Assembly: GCF_019175285.1 (NCBI RefSeq)
Contig: NC_056524.1
Span: forward strand, 226,255,156-226,319,155
DNA: 64,000 bases
Reading direction: 5' to 3'
Source: Sceloporus undulatus
Lineage: Eukaryota; Chordata; Lepidosauria; Squamata; Phrynosomatidae
Positions 42,263-55,084 of the stretch are shown piece after piece. Below the pieces are notes generated by a model. The model was not told the origin of the DNA and did no database searches. It saw nothing but the letters and a program-made list of their open reading frames with translations. Position 1 is the stretch's first letter, and each line of letters starts with the position of its first letter. The translations under genes were made by a program, and so were the position numbers.

Positions 42263-43770
42263 TGACTTGATTTGGACTTTGGGCTGAAAGAGATTCCCCA
42301 CCCTTGGCCTACATGGAATGAAACACCCAGAATGACTGTTCTGCATAGGAATTTAGTAAGGATCAAAGCATCTTTGCACCCAGATTCTGGTATGCAATTT
42401 GAATGTTTGAACCAAAGATCTGCTCCAAAACATCCCTCCTTTTCAGTCCAATTATTCAAAGTCTATGTGAAGCTGCCAGGCTTTGCTAAGGATTAAATAA
42501 AAATGAAATATGGGTGTAAACAAAAGTAAATCAATATTTGCTTCACTTCTAATTAAGAGGGGAAATAACTATTTTCATATGTAAGCCTATGTTAATGAAA
42601 ACATCTCTTTGGAGAACTGTGATAGATCCAGTCTGCATTGGTGACTGAAGAGAGGCCAGCCAGCCATCCTCACACCCACTGGGCTGACAGTTCTTACTGA
42701 TTTCTTACTCCCACTCTCCTATGTGACTCACTGTCTTCTTTGAACAGTCCTTCATCAATTCCACCTGCAAAGGACACTAAGCTTTCACTAGGACAGCCAA
42801 GGAAATCCCCATGCCTACACGATTGGGGTGGGAGGAGAGAAACCAACACAATTCTTCTTCCTACAGAGTGTAAGCCTCCACATGCACACAGAATGGCAGG
42901 CCAAATAACACAGTATCTCTCAATCACTCCCACACACCTCACCATAAGCATTGTGCAGCCAGGGGAGAAAATCTTCACAGATGACTTCTGTTTTAGCGCT
43001 CTAACTGTTTGCAAGCTAATCTCTGCTCCCTTATCCAGCCCTGTCATGCAAAACTCTTGAGGACTGTCAACTTCCCAAGTTATCTCTCAGCTTCTTGCCT
43101 GCTCTTTTCATTTTCTCTGGTTGCTGTTACTGCATATCACACACCTTTGTTTTGGTGATGACAAGTCCTTTATGAACCTTCATTTCAGACTAAAGGGGTT
43201 TTAGTAATATACAAACAGCTCATTACCCTGTAGGACTCCTTTGTAAGAGTGAAGGGGGAAATGTTGCTGTCATTCCAAAACTATAAATCCATACAGGTGC
43301 CCAAAATATAAGCTGTTTTTACTGTCGCATACTTTCCCTTTGAAAAATTATGGGAAATGTCAACAGTGAAAAAGCAATGAACTTCTGTTTTGCATTGCTG
43401 GGAGTGGGAACACTACTTGTTGCTAAACATACAGGGAGCTACACAATTCATGCTCATTCTTTGTTCCATTTCTTTGTTGTTGTTTTCTGGTGAAGCCCAA
43501 AGCTGAATTGTGCTTTCTGTGTTCAAACCTCCAACCATAATCCAAGCTGTTTACACTGTGCAAAATCAGTAGGCACCTCAGACACCTGATTTTGAGTGTC
43601 ATGAAAGAGGAGCAAATTTTTATTAAATGTATTATTGTTGTATATTAATTCCATCTGAGGGAGTAGACTAGATCTATAAAAGATGATGCTACAATTTCTT
43701 TCACACAGTTAATTTCAAAGGTGCTATAAAATCCCTTTGCACACCGATATTCTAGACTAACATGACTATG
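42263..43770. other. No gene recognised
   Basis: Open frames of up to 117 codons (42694-43047 minus, 42740-43060 plus) overlap each other and show no recognisable domain. No repeat family recognised. Confidence 0.4.
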
Positions 43771-44517
43771 GAGTTTATTGCACACATGTTTGTAAACGTT
43801 CCGAGGTCTCAATGGTAACGGAATGGAACAGATTTTATCACATAGCCTCGTTACCGAGACATTTGCAATGGGTTCCCGTTCCGTTTCGTTCGCATAAAAT
43901 GTCCCCGATGATTCTCTTCCGTCTTCCCTCACCAGTAAACGTTATGAGAACAGAAAATCCTCTGTGTACAATATCCTAGGCATTCCAATTGCATCCCCGT
44001 CCAATCCCTACAGTTATGACGGGCCATCATGATATCTTTCCTTTACCAGGTTCCCTTGCAAGATGTTTTAATGACTTTCATTCCTCAAAATTATAGAACA
44101 TCTAGACATGTCTATATGAAAAATAAAGCAGGAAACCCAGAAAAAGATTTCAGGTAGGTATGGTAGGTTTGGAATAATTGTCCTCTTTTACCATTGAGAA
44201 AATGTAGGACAAATTTTAGACCAAACTGTAGGACAAATGTAGGATAAAAGTAAAAGTTTTCTTAGTAAACTGCGCATGCGCAAAGACGGGATGGTCGGGG
44301 CGTCATCGGGATGGGAGGTGATATCCATTCACAGCGAGGTCCAAAAACAACAACAGGTCGTTTTCTCCGTAAGCGGTGTGCGATAGCGATCATTCTTTTC
44401 GCGTTCACATAATGCTAAGAAGACTTAATGCGATAGCGTTCGTCGTCAGCCCGTTTCCTGATCTGTCCGCCTTGTCAACAGGAACGGAATGGGAAAACTG
44501 TGAGTGTGATAAGGTTC
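43771..44517. mobile_element. Probable TIR element, GGAGTTTAT family (copy F)
   Basis: Left end GGAGTTTATTGCACAC; right end GTGTGATAAGGTTC, an imperfect inverse. The interior is CpG-rich compared with its surroundings, with foldback blocks (GGTCTCAATGGTAACG with TCGTTACCGAGAC) and a repeated GTGCGATAGCG/GCGATAGCGTTCG motif. About 750 bp, no coding capacity. Its right boundary is less certain than the left. Confidence 0.5.
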
Positions 44518-44674
44518 TATGTCTCTGAACAGCTAATTGCAGATCACAATTTATCAGGGGACCACTGTTTTCACGTAGCCACAAAGTTCCATAAAACAGA
44601 TGTCTGAATATCAAGCTTATCTTCCCCTAAGCCAATGCTTAGAGGCATGGCTGGGAATTGTGGGACTTTAGTCA

Positions 44675-44893
44675 ATGACTGCATCCACATTGCAGAAATA
44701 ATCCAGTTTGATTCTTTAACTGTCATGGCTCAGTGCTATGGAATTCTGGGAACAGTAGTTTTGTGAGACATTTAGCCTTCTCTGTCAGAGAGCTCTGGTG
44801 TCACAAGAAAGCACAGTACACAGGATTCCGTAGCATTGAGCCATGGCAGTTAAAGTGGTATCAAACTGGATTATTTTTCCAGTGTGGATGCAC
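44675..44893. repeat. Palindromic MITE (foldback)
   Basis: The left arm TGCATCCACATTGCAGAAAT, AATCCAGTTTGATTC, GTCATGGCTCAGTGCTATGG is mirrored by CCGTAGCATTGAGCCATGGC, GTATCAAACTGGATTATTT, CCAGTGTGGATGCA. About 220 bp, almost a complete inverted repeat. Confidence 0.8.
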
Positions 44894-45598
44894 CCTAAGA
44901 CATTGAAGGCTATTCTAGATTGCCAAGAAGAGTGAGCATGTTGGTTGGGGGATTTTGGAGAGTTCTAATTCCAGAAAGCAATGTTTCCAAACTGCGTATG
45001 TTCTTGATATGATGCCAGAACAGAAAATGCACTATTACTAGGCACTGAGACAAGTACCGTATCTGTATTATATGGGATCTTCAACTTGCTGCTTTGAAAG
45101 CTACAGGCAGAGAGCAGGAATAATCCCTAGAAAAATACTGAAGGCCTGTTGGAAAATGCCATATTTTGTTTGCATTCTCAAGGTCTTTTTATTTGAGTGT
45201 GCATGCTGTTATCTATTACTTTAACAGTGGGATTTATTGGTAAGAATTGGATGCCTGCAATGCATTACCAATAGTGATTGCATCAGCTGGCTGCCAGGAC
45301 TGTAATGATTTATTCATTCAGCATATAACTACATTAGTAACACTGAATGCTGCCAAATGCGTGTTGCCATGCTGTAAGAAACAAGCAAAGCAACTCATCA
45401 GAGGCTTTGCATACAAACTGAAATGCTTATGAAAATCTACACTTCAGACTGAACAAATTTATCATGTGAGATTTACACATATATCAGTACTAAATCAGTT
45501 GAAATAGAGCTTGTGGTGAGGTGAACATCAAAGCACTAAAAGCACAGCCTTGTTTACCAGAAACTGATGTTTGCTTCCATGCTCTGCTACTGTAAATA
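44894..45598. other. No gene recognised
   Basis: Unique-looking sequence. Confidence 0.4.
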
Positions 45599-45828
45599 TA
45601 GTGGGCTCTTGGTAGCCACTTGGGTTTGGTTCCAGGACCCCTTGTGGGACCAAAATCTGTGAATGTTGAAGTCTCAGTATAGACAATGACATAGTAAAAA
45701 GGTGTCCCTGATATCAAATGGCAAAATTAATGAAATTCTTCCTTTTTTTGGAATTTCTTTGAATATTTTCAATCTATGGATTGTTGAATCTGTGGACTGT
45801 TGAATCTGTGGATGCAGAGGGCCAACTG
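45599..45828 (-). mobile_element. Tigger/pogo-like MITE, complete
   Basis: The minus strand starts CAGTTGGCCCTCTGCATCCA and ends in a decayed inverse (AAGAGCCCACTA), with TA on both sides. The internal GATTGAAAATATTC, TTTTGCCATTTGATATCAGG, GGTCCTGGAACCAAACCC match the copy at 29830-30059. 230 bp, no coding part. Confidence 0.7.
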
Positions 45829-47999
45829 TACTTAAAAGCCTGCATTAGTACAATCCCCCTTATTTGGGGAAATCAGAGAGGTGTAACTGAAAGTAGTAAC
45901 TTAGCCAAGTGGGCTAGCTCAGCCATCTGGTGAAAATGATTTTCTCTTCTGGCAGCTGCTGGGAGGAGAGAAAGGAGAGTGAAGTAAAGGTAAAAAAAAG
46001 AGGAGGGTAGTTCTGGCCCTTTTTGATCCTGGTTTAACTCACTATTAGCCTCAGCTATGGCTGTCATGGAGCCCACATCAGATAACCCATGGGAGAGTAT
46101 GGCACCCGACAGAGGAAAGGTTGACTATCCCCTAAAATAGTTGGATCATCCTCTGTTTGTTTAACCTAATGATTTCAAAGGATCTGAATTAGAAAGGGCA
46201 AAAGATGATAGAGGTGTTTTTAAAAGACTGTACTTTCTGCAGAATGAATATGAAAATGCCGATGGGATAGTGGTAGTGTCAAGCCCCTTTCTAGCTTTAT
46301 TGTAGAGGAACCTAGCCATTTATATAGCAATGTGTCATTAATACTTGAAGGGATGGTGAGAGGGTATGTCTGGATCTTTTGGTACTGAATCTCTGGTGAT
46401 TTGCTGAAGTTTTGCAAATATTTCTGACTGCAAATGTGCAACAATAATTGCAACTAAATGTCTCTCCATCCCTGTCTAAAAGACTTGAGTATCATAGATA
46501 TCTGTTATACAGAAGGAATGTCTGGACTCAGAAAAACACTCTGTCTTTATCTCACTTGCCTCCTAAGCATTGCTGGCCATGCCAAATCCCCATGTAGCTC
46601 GCTGAGCCATTTCCATTGCACTGTGTCCCCCAACTGGAGTCCCACTTCTGAATTCAGTATCATATTGCCCTCTGCAATCCCTTAAATCACTATTTGCTAT
46701 CACCTTTCATTTCATTAGTTCTTGAATATATGCATGAGTGAGTGTTCTTGCATAAATAATAAATAATAATAAAATCTTTATTTATATTTCCCGCCTCTCC
46801 CCATGGTTGAGGTGGGAGTACATCAAATAAAATCACTATTACAATAAGCTCAAATTTATCTAAAATTATATCAATCAATTAATAAGACAAAATTTAATAA
46901 AATGGATATAAATCCATACCTATATATGAGTAATGGAGGTAGAGTGTTACCTAGGTTCAGTTATGGTGGATCAAATGGATAGGCCTGCATGAACGTTGAT
47001 CCCCTTTGATCCATAAATAAACCTATTTCTGGAATTTAGACTCTGGAGTTCTGTTTCTCGGAACCAGTATACATAGGCATGATCTCTGCTTTGAGCTCTC
47101 TAAGCCCTCTCAGCTGATTTTAATTGAGCTAATAAAATCCCCCTATTGAGTATTAATTGGGGTGCCCCCTGGAACCTTGGCGTCTAGGAAGCAATATACA
47201 CATGATACTTTTTGAAATCTTTCCCAGAGCCCTAGTTTCACTGGCCATTTATTGGCCTAGTTTCATTAGCCATCTTGTTACTCATCTTGTATACAGCTCA
47301 TATGACCTGGACAGCCAAAAGGAGGAGGGTAAGGTGTGACAAAATGGTGCCTACCATTTTATTCCATGACTGCTGTTTTTCTGCACATGAATTATGATAC
47401 AAAAACCAGTCAGACACCCTCCAAATGTTTGGCTTACAGTTCCCACCAGTCCTTACTATTGACTATGCTGGCTGGCCCCTACCTAAGCTAATGACCCAAA
47501 ACATCTGGATGGTAATAGGTTGAGGAAGTCTGGAATTGTCCATTGCTCTGTCACAACAAATAAAAAAATGGCAAATTACTAAAGCCGGTAACTGAAACTT
47601 ACAGTATGCACATGCTGGTTCTAGGGCTTCTTGTTGCTCCATTTGGGACAAATATTGAATACATCTCTCTATAACCTAGATCAAAAACACTACAAACCTG
47701 TGAAAACAATTACTCATTTTCTATGTGACTCATGTGATCTGCACAGCTAAAAGCAGGAGAGTAAGGTGTGATAACATCAACCCAGCCCACAGAGTATAAA
47801 TTGCCTGGCTTAATGTGAAAAAATATAGCTCTATAAGAAGACATTTGTTAATAATTCAAGCTGATTTAGACAGAAATCCTTTGATACCACATTGGCAACC
47901 AGTGTAGTTAATACAGAATAGCTGTTAAGTCCAATCCTATATGTGCCTACTATTCAGATTTTCACAGAAAGCTTACAATGCATGACTTCTCAAAGGTAA
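45829..47999. other. No gene; minor repeat pieces
   Basis: 46745-46915 is a minus-strand L2 3' end (AATAATAATAAAATCTTTAT, CCCGCCTCTCCCCATGGTTG). 47409-47530 looks like a decayed palindromic 'aactccca' repeat. No exon recognised. Confidence 0.5.
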
Positions 48000-48240
48000 G
48001 CTCAACTGAGCTGACCTAGATACCATAAATTCACCAGATTCTGCCCGAACTTAGAAGCTAAGCAGGGTCAGCCCTGGTTAGTACTTGGATGGAAGACCAG
48101 CAAGAAATATAAAGTACTGTAGGCTATATCTCAGAGGAAGGAACTGGCAAAAAAAAAACCCCTGTGATTATTCCTTGCCTAAGAAAATCCTATGAAATTG
48201 ATAGGATCAGAATAAGTCAACAGGCAAACTAAAGGCCCGC
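48000..48240 (+). mobile_element. 5S-rRNA-derived SINE
   Basis: GAACTTAGAAGCTAAGCAGG, GTCAGCCCTGGTTAGTACTT, GGATGGAAGACC (5S-like), then CTCAGAGGAAGGAACTGGCA, TTCCTTGCCTAAGAAAATCC, TATGAAATTGATAGG, AGTCAACAGGCAAAC. Contains an internal A-run. Confidence 0.85.
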
Positions 48241-48251
48241 TATGCACACAC

Positions 48252-48345
48252 AAATCATAGAGTTGGAAGTGGCTCAACAGGCCATTGAGTCCAACCTCCT
48301 GATCAATGCAGCATCCCCAGCAAGTGTGTATAACTTTGCAGCCTT
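48252..48345 (-). mobile_element. CR1-like 3' terminal fragment
   Basis: AATCATAGAGTTGGAAGTGG, CAACAGGCCATTGAGTCCAA, AATGCAGCATCCC: a divergent CR1 3' end, possibly another subfamily. Confidence 0.55.
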
Positions 48346-48703
48346 AAAGAAGAGAGTACGTTTTATCATAATCAAGTTTTGTAAATGAAATATAAATAGT
48401 TTTTTCATTAAATCTAGATATTTCTTTTCAAAAGCAGGCTGTATAAGACTGATTATATCTTTGCTCTATTCCTTCTGGTAACACAACTGTTGTATAATAC
48501 AGTTGTTTGGATCAAGACATAGTTGTTTTCAATTTTGAGGAACAGACTGCAGTGAGAGCCTGTGATGCTACTAAACTCCAAAGGCACTTTCTCACATATT
48601 TGCATGTCTTGGGCATGTTTCTATGCATAGGCACTAAAGCAATATTTGGAACAGAAACCCCACCTGACAGATTTCTCTTATCAAGGTCTAGAGCAGCTTT
48701 CCC

Positions 48704-48825
48704 TCACTCTAGTGTCTTCCAGATGTGTTTGACTACAGTTCTATAAGCCACAGACACTACTGGCCTTGCAGGCTAGGGCTTCTGGGAGTTGTAATCTAAC
48801 ACATCTGGAGAACACTGGTTCAGGA
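48704..48825. repeat. Palindromic 'aactccca' repeat
   Basis: Left arm TTCCAGATGTGTTTGACTAC, right arm GGGAGTTGTAATCTAACACA followed by TCTGGAGAA; a foldback of about 120 bp. Confidence 0.65.
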
Positions 48826-49939
48826 CAGCCACTCTAGCACTATGAGAAGAAGCCAAAGCCTTTGGAAAGTGCAAAGTGTTTCGAGAGTTCTTCGGTCCCA
48901 TGGCTTTGGAGAACAAGTACTGGAGCAATTTGTTGCAGGAGTATCCAGTGTTTAGAGTGACTTCCTAGCTTCTCTCTCTGAAAAGCAAGACTGTTATAAC
49001 TGTTGTGGTGGAACAAGTGGGGTCTTACCTAGCCCTACTTTGTCTGCAAGTTATCATTCAGCTCTGACAAACTGGGGCAAGGGAGCCATTTGCTGATTTC
49101 CATTGATAGACAATGAGAGGAGGTTTTGGATTTTTGCTTTGAGATGTGGTTTTAGAGTGAAATGAAATCACATGCCCTCTAAATTGTTGAGTATATGTGA
49201 GTTGTAGTAAAGACCTAACACGAATTGCTAGTTTTAACTAAAGTTAGACCCATTTAATCACAGGATATGCATAAATGTTGACTTGACAGTCACCAATTGT
49301 TCTAATGAATTTATTGTAGTTGGGACTAGCAATTGTATTTAGGCCACCCAAAGTAACTATCCAAACTGTGAATAAAAAGGGGTGGGGGTGGGGAGAAGAG
49401 CATTGAGACATTGAATATCCAATCCACTAAGCATTTTTTATGTGATTAAAAAAAGAGAGAAATGGTAGGAACATTAGAAGACAATAACAAACAGGACATA
49501 TTCCATCTGACTTTAGTTCATTCACATTCCTAATCAAAGCAAGTGAAACACAATAAATGGATCATAACTTTCAAGGGTTGACAATACACTGGGCTGGGGG
49601 AATGCTTGACAATAATTACTGCTTAAAATATTTAGAGTGATTCAAAGCTCAAAATAATGAAGTACAGATTGTTCAGAGCCAAATGCCAATAAAATTTCTA
49701 CTGTTTCTTTGTGCTCACATAGAAGCACACACAGTAATTAAAAACTGTGATATCCAGACATTCTGCTCCTATAAAACAAAGGTGTTGGTATAAGCAGTGA
49801 ATATATTTACACCAGGAATTGTCAGTCACACATTTTTTATATGGCAACAGAAAAATATTTTAACTTACAACATCTTCTTGCTGATTTTTCTCTTTTAAAA
49901 AATGATTATTCACACCATTAACCCTTGCACACCCCTGAG
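48826..49939. other. No gene recognised
   Basis: A/T-rich unique-looking sequence, no open frame above 60 codons of interest. Confidence 0.4.
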
Positions 49940-50147
49940 TAGTGTGTGTGTGTGTGTGTCTTCAAGTTACCTGGCAATTTATGGCAATCCCATGAATTAT
50001 ACAAATTTAGGCAAGGAAAAATCAGAGGTGGTTTTGCCAGTTCCTTCCTCTGAAATATAAACCACAGCATTAATTGGTGCCCTCTAATCCAAGTACTAAC
50101 CAGGGTTTACCCTACTTAGTTTCCAAGATCAGAAGAGATCTGATGCC
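49940..50147 (-). mobile_element. 5S-rRNA-derived SINE
   Basis: Reverse copy: (TG)n tail, TCTTCAAGTTACCTGGCAAT, GGCAAGGAAAAATCAGAGGT, GCCAGTTCCTTCCTCTGAAA, then TCCAAGTACTAACCAGGGTT and TTAGTTTCCAAGATCAGAAG as the reversed 5S part. Confidence 0.85.
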
Positions 50148-51884
50148 TAAAATAAAAATAAAAATGAATGTATGCTAACCACTTTCAGCCTTGCCCACCT
50201 CTTAAACATTTTTCTTTGTGTCCTCTTCCAGGAGACAAGGCCAATTAAAGATGCACCAAACTCCACAGAGGGAAGGCCATTTTCTCATCTGTCTTCCCAA
50301 GCCATTTTTTTTTACTGATAATTATCTGCACTTTTATATCCCAGACCACAAGACTTGCAAAATACATATAAAAATATACAAATTATTCATTGCAAGTAAA
50401 TACACTGGGTAAAGTATTCCCTAACCATCTTTTTGTTGTTGTTGTTCCTTGAGCTTGAATCATGGGTTCAGGCTTATGCTTCCACAAACACTTCAGTTTT
50501 CTCAAGTAAGTGTTAACATTTCAAATATATATTGAAAAGGAAATTGCATTTTCTCCTCATATTGTAATGTAGAAATCTACTTTGCAGAGGCTGATGGGGC
50601 AAGAGGATGAAGGAGAATGTGTGCCTGTTGACAATCCTATGAATGTATGACGTGAATGATGTCCTTGTTACTGTCCTTGTTAGACAAAATTGTAGAAGAA
50701 GAATCCTAGAAATTTGTGTTCCATGAATTTTTGGTACTGTGTATTATTCATACCAATATGAATTCAAACCAGGCAATACATTTATCACTTTTTTTGCAGA
50801 GATGTCCCCCAGTGGTGAAATATGTCTGTTTGTCACTAAACATGATTTTCCTCACTTAACTTGCCTTGCATTTAGCATGTTTTGTTTTGTGAATGGTCAC
50901 TGGAAGATAAACAAGGTCTTAATTTCCAAGTGTGATGGCTGGGGCACATATCTCTGAAGAAATACCTGGAAACTGTTAGAAGGAAAAAGAATTAAAAATA
51001 AAGAATATGAATCCATCTTAACATTTGTTCTGACCAAAGACTGATAACATGAAGGAATAAGCCTGATCAACCCATCATACGTTGCAGAGAAAGAAAAGGT
51101 ATGGGAGGAGGGAAGAACCAAAAATTGATATTTTCTGGGAAGACACTCCTAACAACATAACAGTCGTTTTTATTGATAAGTTGCCAAAAAAACCCCTACT
51201 CCAGGAGATTGCTTTCGAGCTGTAATCATACCTGCAGAAATCAAAGAACTGTAAAAACTCACATCACTGAACAAGTTTCCATTGTGATCTAGGTGCAGGG
51301 GTGGAAGACAATTGAAAAGGTATCTATCTGCCGGGTGACAGGAGGCCAGATTGCCACTAATGGAAGGTCGTATTCAATCAGTGACTCATTCCCTGGCAAG
51401 CAAAGATCTGGTTGCATGACTCTGACCGGTGAGGCTGTCAAGTGAGACAGGGGACTGTTGTGACGCATACAGTCAGGTTCCATCTTGCCCATCTTTTGAC
51501 TCCCACACACCCAAAACATTTTCCAATATGTTCCTTTGACATTAATATTTCTAGCTGATGTTTGGCTTACCAGAGTCCCAGAAGGCTTCTGATTATTCCC
51601 CCCCACCCTTGATTTTAAGAGGCTGTAAACATACTTTACAGTTAGAGAGGTACCTGATGATGTGAGATTTGCCCTTTAGTGCATAACATCCCAATAAGCA
51701 ACATGCTATGGTGAATAAAGTCTATCATTCCTTCTATTTCCAATGTTCAGATGTGAGTGCCCATCCTTATGCAGTGATAACATTATACATATGCACCAAA
51801 GGGTAGTGCCACAAGCCTTGGGGCAAATTTCAAAGGTTTGCAGAAGTATTAAAAAAGAATCCCTAAAGAAGAAAGAGCGAGCCA
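50148..51884. other. No gene recognised
   Basis: Unique-looking sequence; the longest open frame (105 codons, 51289-51606 minus) shows no recognisable domain. Confidence 0.4.
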
Positions 51885-52112
51885 GTACGGTGCAGTGGTT
51901 TGAGCACTGGACTCCAACTCTAGGAAAGCAGAGTTCAAATTTTGGGTCATGGAGAAACAATGGATGACTTTGGACAAGTGACAATCTTTCAATCACAGAG
52001 GAAGCAATGACAAACATTCTATGAACAACTATTCACATGAAAACCCATTAATAGGTTTTCTTTAGGGTCAGCATAAGTTGGAAATGACTTGAAGGAACTC
52101 AACAACAAAAGA
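51885..52112 (+). mobile_element. tRNA-derived SINE
   Basis: GAGCCAGTACGGTGCAGTGG, GCAGAGTTCAAATTTTGGG (B-box region), GACTTTGGACAAGTGACAAT, TCACAGAGGAAGCAATGACA, GGAAATGACTTGAAGGAACT and (CAA)n. Confidence 0.85.
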
Positions 52113-53289
52113 TCAAAGACCACAACCCAATGAAGAATAAGCACACCAAAGCTTAGGAATGTTACTTTTTGGACTGCAGTTCCCAGACTTTGCTAGTCAT
52201 CATGATTTCTAGTAATAAAAACCCTTTGGAGCTATAAAACTCCAAAAAGCCCCAAGGTAACTTCCCTAAACTCACTTGCAATAGCATAGATTATTCTTGA
52301 AGCAGACATGTCTGACTAACTGGACCTCCAGACAGGAACATCCAGTTTCATATTTTCTTGCTGATTCTACTTTTTATTCACATGAACGATTTACTGTTTT
52401 TCATGCTGCAGTCATAAGTACATGAAAAAGTATATTTAAATTTAAATCAGTGGAACTTTTTTTGCTGACTAAAACTACATGGTATCCAGCAGCATGTATA
52501 TAAGGAGTTAAGTGGGTGTTGATTGTTCCACACTATACTTTCAGCCCATAAAGGCCTGAACCTAATTGCTAGCTGACCCCACTGAACCAAAGAGAAAGTC
52601 ATAAGACTTTCCCACTTTCTGTTGATTCAGGGGATCAGCACCTGCATTTAGGTCAAAGTATACAGATAAAAATTTGGCAAGAGGTTCTTCCATTAAATCA
52701 GTCAATGATTATATCATAAAATATAGAATCCCTGAACTCTGAAATCTTTGATTGCCATTTAGTAATAATAACAATAATAGCTACAGATTATGGGTTTTTT
52801 TTTGACATATATACCACCTCTTTCATTGTTGCTTCAAATGACTAAAGAACAAAAAACATCAGTCAGGATCCTTATAGCACTGACTAGACTTCAGGTTCCT
52901 TATGCAGACTCAGAAATTAGGATTGACCAGTAAAAAAATAATTGTTGAGTAATTAATTCCCTTTCCAAATAACTAAGGCATAAGCGAGTTTCATCAGGAT
53001 TGTAACACAATAAGAGATAGCTTTACTTATTTTCCTCTATAACTGTAAGTGGTTGTAATTATCTGTATAGTTACATGGTGTGTGACCTCATTACCTAGAT
53101 GTGCTTTATATCACAGGTCAACCACTTGTCGTATTCTGGGGCAGGAGGGTTTAAATTGGCAATTTCAGATATTTTTTAATAACAAGAAAGTAAAAAGTTG
53201 CTTTAACATCATAACAATAACAGTAACCAACTATTTGGTCACTTAGGAATGCTCAGTAATTAGGCTGCACATAAGAGACTAAATACTGT
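52113..53289. other. No gene recognised
   Basis: A/T-rich; 52160-52260 resembles a half-copy of the palindromic repeat. No exon seen. Confidence 0.4.
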
Positions 53290-54580
53290 AAAGGCACCAG
53301 ATCCCACCTGATCTTGGGGCCCATTCACATTATTAAAAAAATTGGTTCTGAAACCGATTCAATCACATGAAGTTCCTACTCACCCCGAATCTCACACAAG
53401 CGAATCCGGAGCTTGCACACCCGTTCCGTGTTAAATGGTCCCTAGCGCGGGTCTTTTGAAATCGGCGCAAATACCGCTTCTTTTTAAAAACCCCGGGTCC
53501 TGGGAATGAGAACTTTGGCCTCGATCACGATCGAGGCAAATTGAGGGAGGGATTTAGGTCAGAGGGTGGGCAAAGGGCAAGGCATTTCCTCCCCTCATCG
53601 GAGGGGAGGGGGAGGAGGAAAGAGCCCTGGGAAGAAGGGAGCAAGGGAAGGCATTCTTTAGGAGCCTCTTTTCCCTGCATCCCCTGCCCAAAGCCCTCTG
53701 TCGCTGGGCATTCCTTCCCTTGCAGGAGGAAAAAATCAGGTCATGAACGGAGCTCATGTCAGGCCACCCCCCCCCCCCCCTTTCAAATTCAAACAATTTT
53801 TTTTGAGCGAACATGCGCATGGTTTATATTCCAGAGGCAGATGGAGCCAGGCTTGCACTTGGATATCCTTGGATCTCCTTGCTTTCTGCAGAGGGAGAAG
53901 CTACAAATGTTGCAAACAATCAATGTTACATTGTTAACAATTTTTTTGAGCAAATATGCGAATGATTTGTCTTCTTGAGCAGATACAGCAAGGGAAGCAA
54001 AGGGAAAGCTAATGTTGCTTTTAAAAGAAAAAAAAAAAAGCATGGCAATCCCATCCTCTGCCTGGGACAGGGGCAGATCTGACCCAAAAGCCCACAGGTT
54101 TATAAAAAGAGAGAGAGAGAGAGAGAGAGGCATCTCTCTCCCTGCTTCAGCCGCTGAAACCCCTGTGCCTGGCTCTTTAAAAAGGGAGGACACTTCTCCC
54201 GATGCCCTGCAAACGTCACCATGACAATAGCTTGATTGGCAGCGGCCACCTCGCCAGCAGACTACAGAATGCATTCGATTTCTGTCAAAATGCATTCGAT
54301 TTCAATTTGTAGTGGGCACTTGCTAACGGAGCGATTCGGGGGAGGGGCATCCGGATCATCCCAGTTCCCTCCATGTCTTTTAGGCCAGTATGAATGGGGC
54401 CTTGGAAGTAAAGTCAGCCCTGGATAGTACTTGGATGGCAGACAGCCAATGAATACCAGGTGCTGCAGGCTATATTTCAGAGAAGGAAACTGGCAAACTC
54501 ACTTATGAGTATTCCTTGCCTAAGAAAACCCTATGAAATTCATGGGGCCACCATAAGTCAACAGATAACTTGAAAGTATA
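53290..54580 (+). mobile_element. 5S-rRNA-derived SINE, split by element D
   Basis: The 5' part is at 53290-53317 (AAGGCACCAGATCCCACCTG, ATCTTGG) and the remainder at 54402-54580 (TTGGAAGTAAAGTCAGCCC, TAGTACTTGGATGGCAGACA, GAATACCAGGTGCTGCAGGC, then the usual body and ACTTGAAAGTA end). 5S rRNA and the other copies read GATCTCGGAAGCTAAGCAGG across the break, so the 1.08 kb between is inserted. Confidence 0.85.
53318..54401. mobile_element. CpG-rich TIR element D inside a 5S-SINE
   Basis: 1,084 bp. Termini GGCCCATTCACAT and the inverse of GGCCCCATTCATAC, with TTGG (or CTTGG) duplicated on both sides (53314-53317, 54402-54405). Subterminal blocks include CGAATCCGGAGCTTGC on the left and GCATCCGGATCATCC on the right. 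The interior is GC- and CpG-rich, with a G/A-rich tract (53590-53650), a C-run (53767-53780) and (GA)n (54108-54129). No transposase recognised; open frames of up to 168 codons appear incidental. Family not recognised. Confidence 0.7.
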
Positions 54581-54699
54581 CTCACAAATAGGCAGTACAG
54601 CCTTTAAAAATGGTAGAATATATACACAAATCTTCATGCCATCTACTGAAAGTAGAATATGATCTCTCTCACACAACTCAAGTTTGGGAGTCTCCAACA

Positions 54700-54937
54700 C
54701 TTGACTTCTTGTTGTGTACCTTCAAGTCATTTCTGACTTATGGCAATTGTAAAGTAAACCTATCACAGGGTTTTCCTGGCAAGATTTGCTCAAAGGAGGT
54801 TTGTTGTTGCCTGGCTGAGAGATTTTGACTTGCCCAAGATCACCCAGTAAGTTTCCATGGCCAAACAGGATTTAAATACTGGTTTCCCAGTGTCCTACTC
54901 CAGTGCTCAAACCACTACACCATGCTGGCTATCCTCC
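54700..54937 (-). mobile_element. tRNA-derived SINE
   Basis: Reverse copy: GTGTACCTTCAAGTCATTTC, AACCTATCACAGGGTTTTCC, CTGAGAGATTTTGACTTGCC, ACTCCAGTGCTCAAACCACT, ACACCATGCTGGCT. Nearly full length. Confidence 0.9.
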
Positions 54938-55084
54938 AACACTATTCCAAGCCAGTTTTTCACAGCATGAGCTAGAATCTCATTACTGTATTATCATTTC
55001 TTTATTTTCATTACATTTTACAATACTCTTCATTTGTGAACCTACCAATATTGCCCATGCATAATTAAAACAATGGATGGTATA

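Noticed and set aside
42694-43060. Overlapping 117- and 106-codon frames on opposite strands
   Set aside because: No recognisable domain, no splice context and no partner exons; likely chance.
53400-54350. CpG island as promoter and exon 1 of the synaptobrevin gene
   Set aside because: It is bounded by inverted repeats with a target duplication inside a 5S-SINE, and no ATG TCN G plus donor was found on the minus strand.
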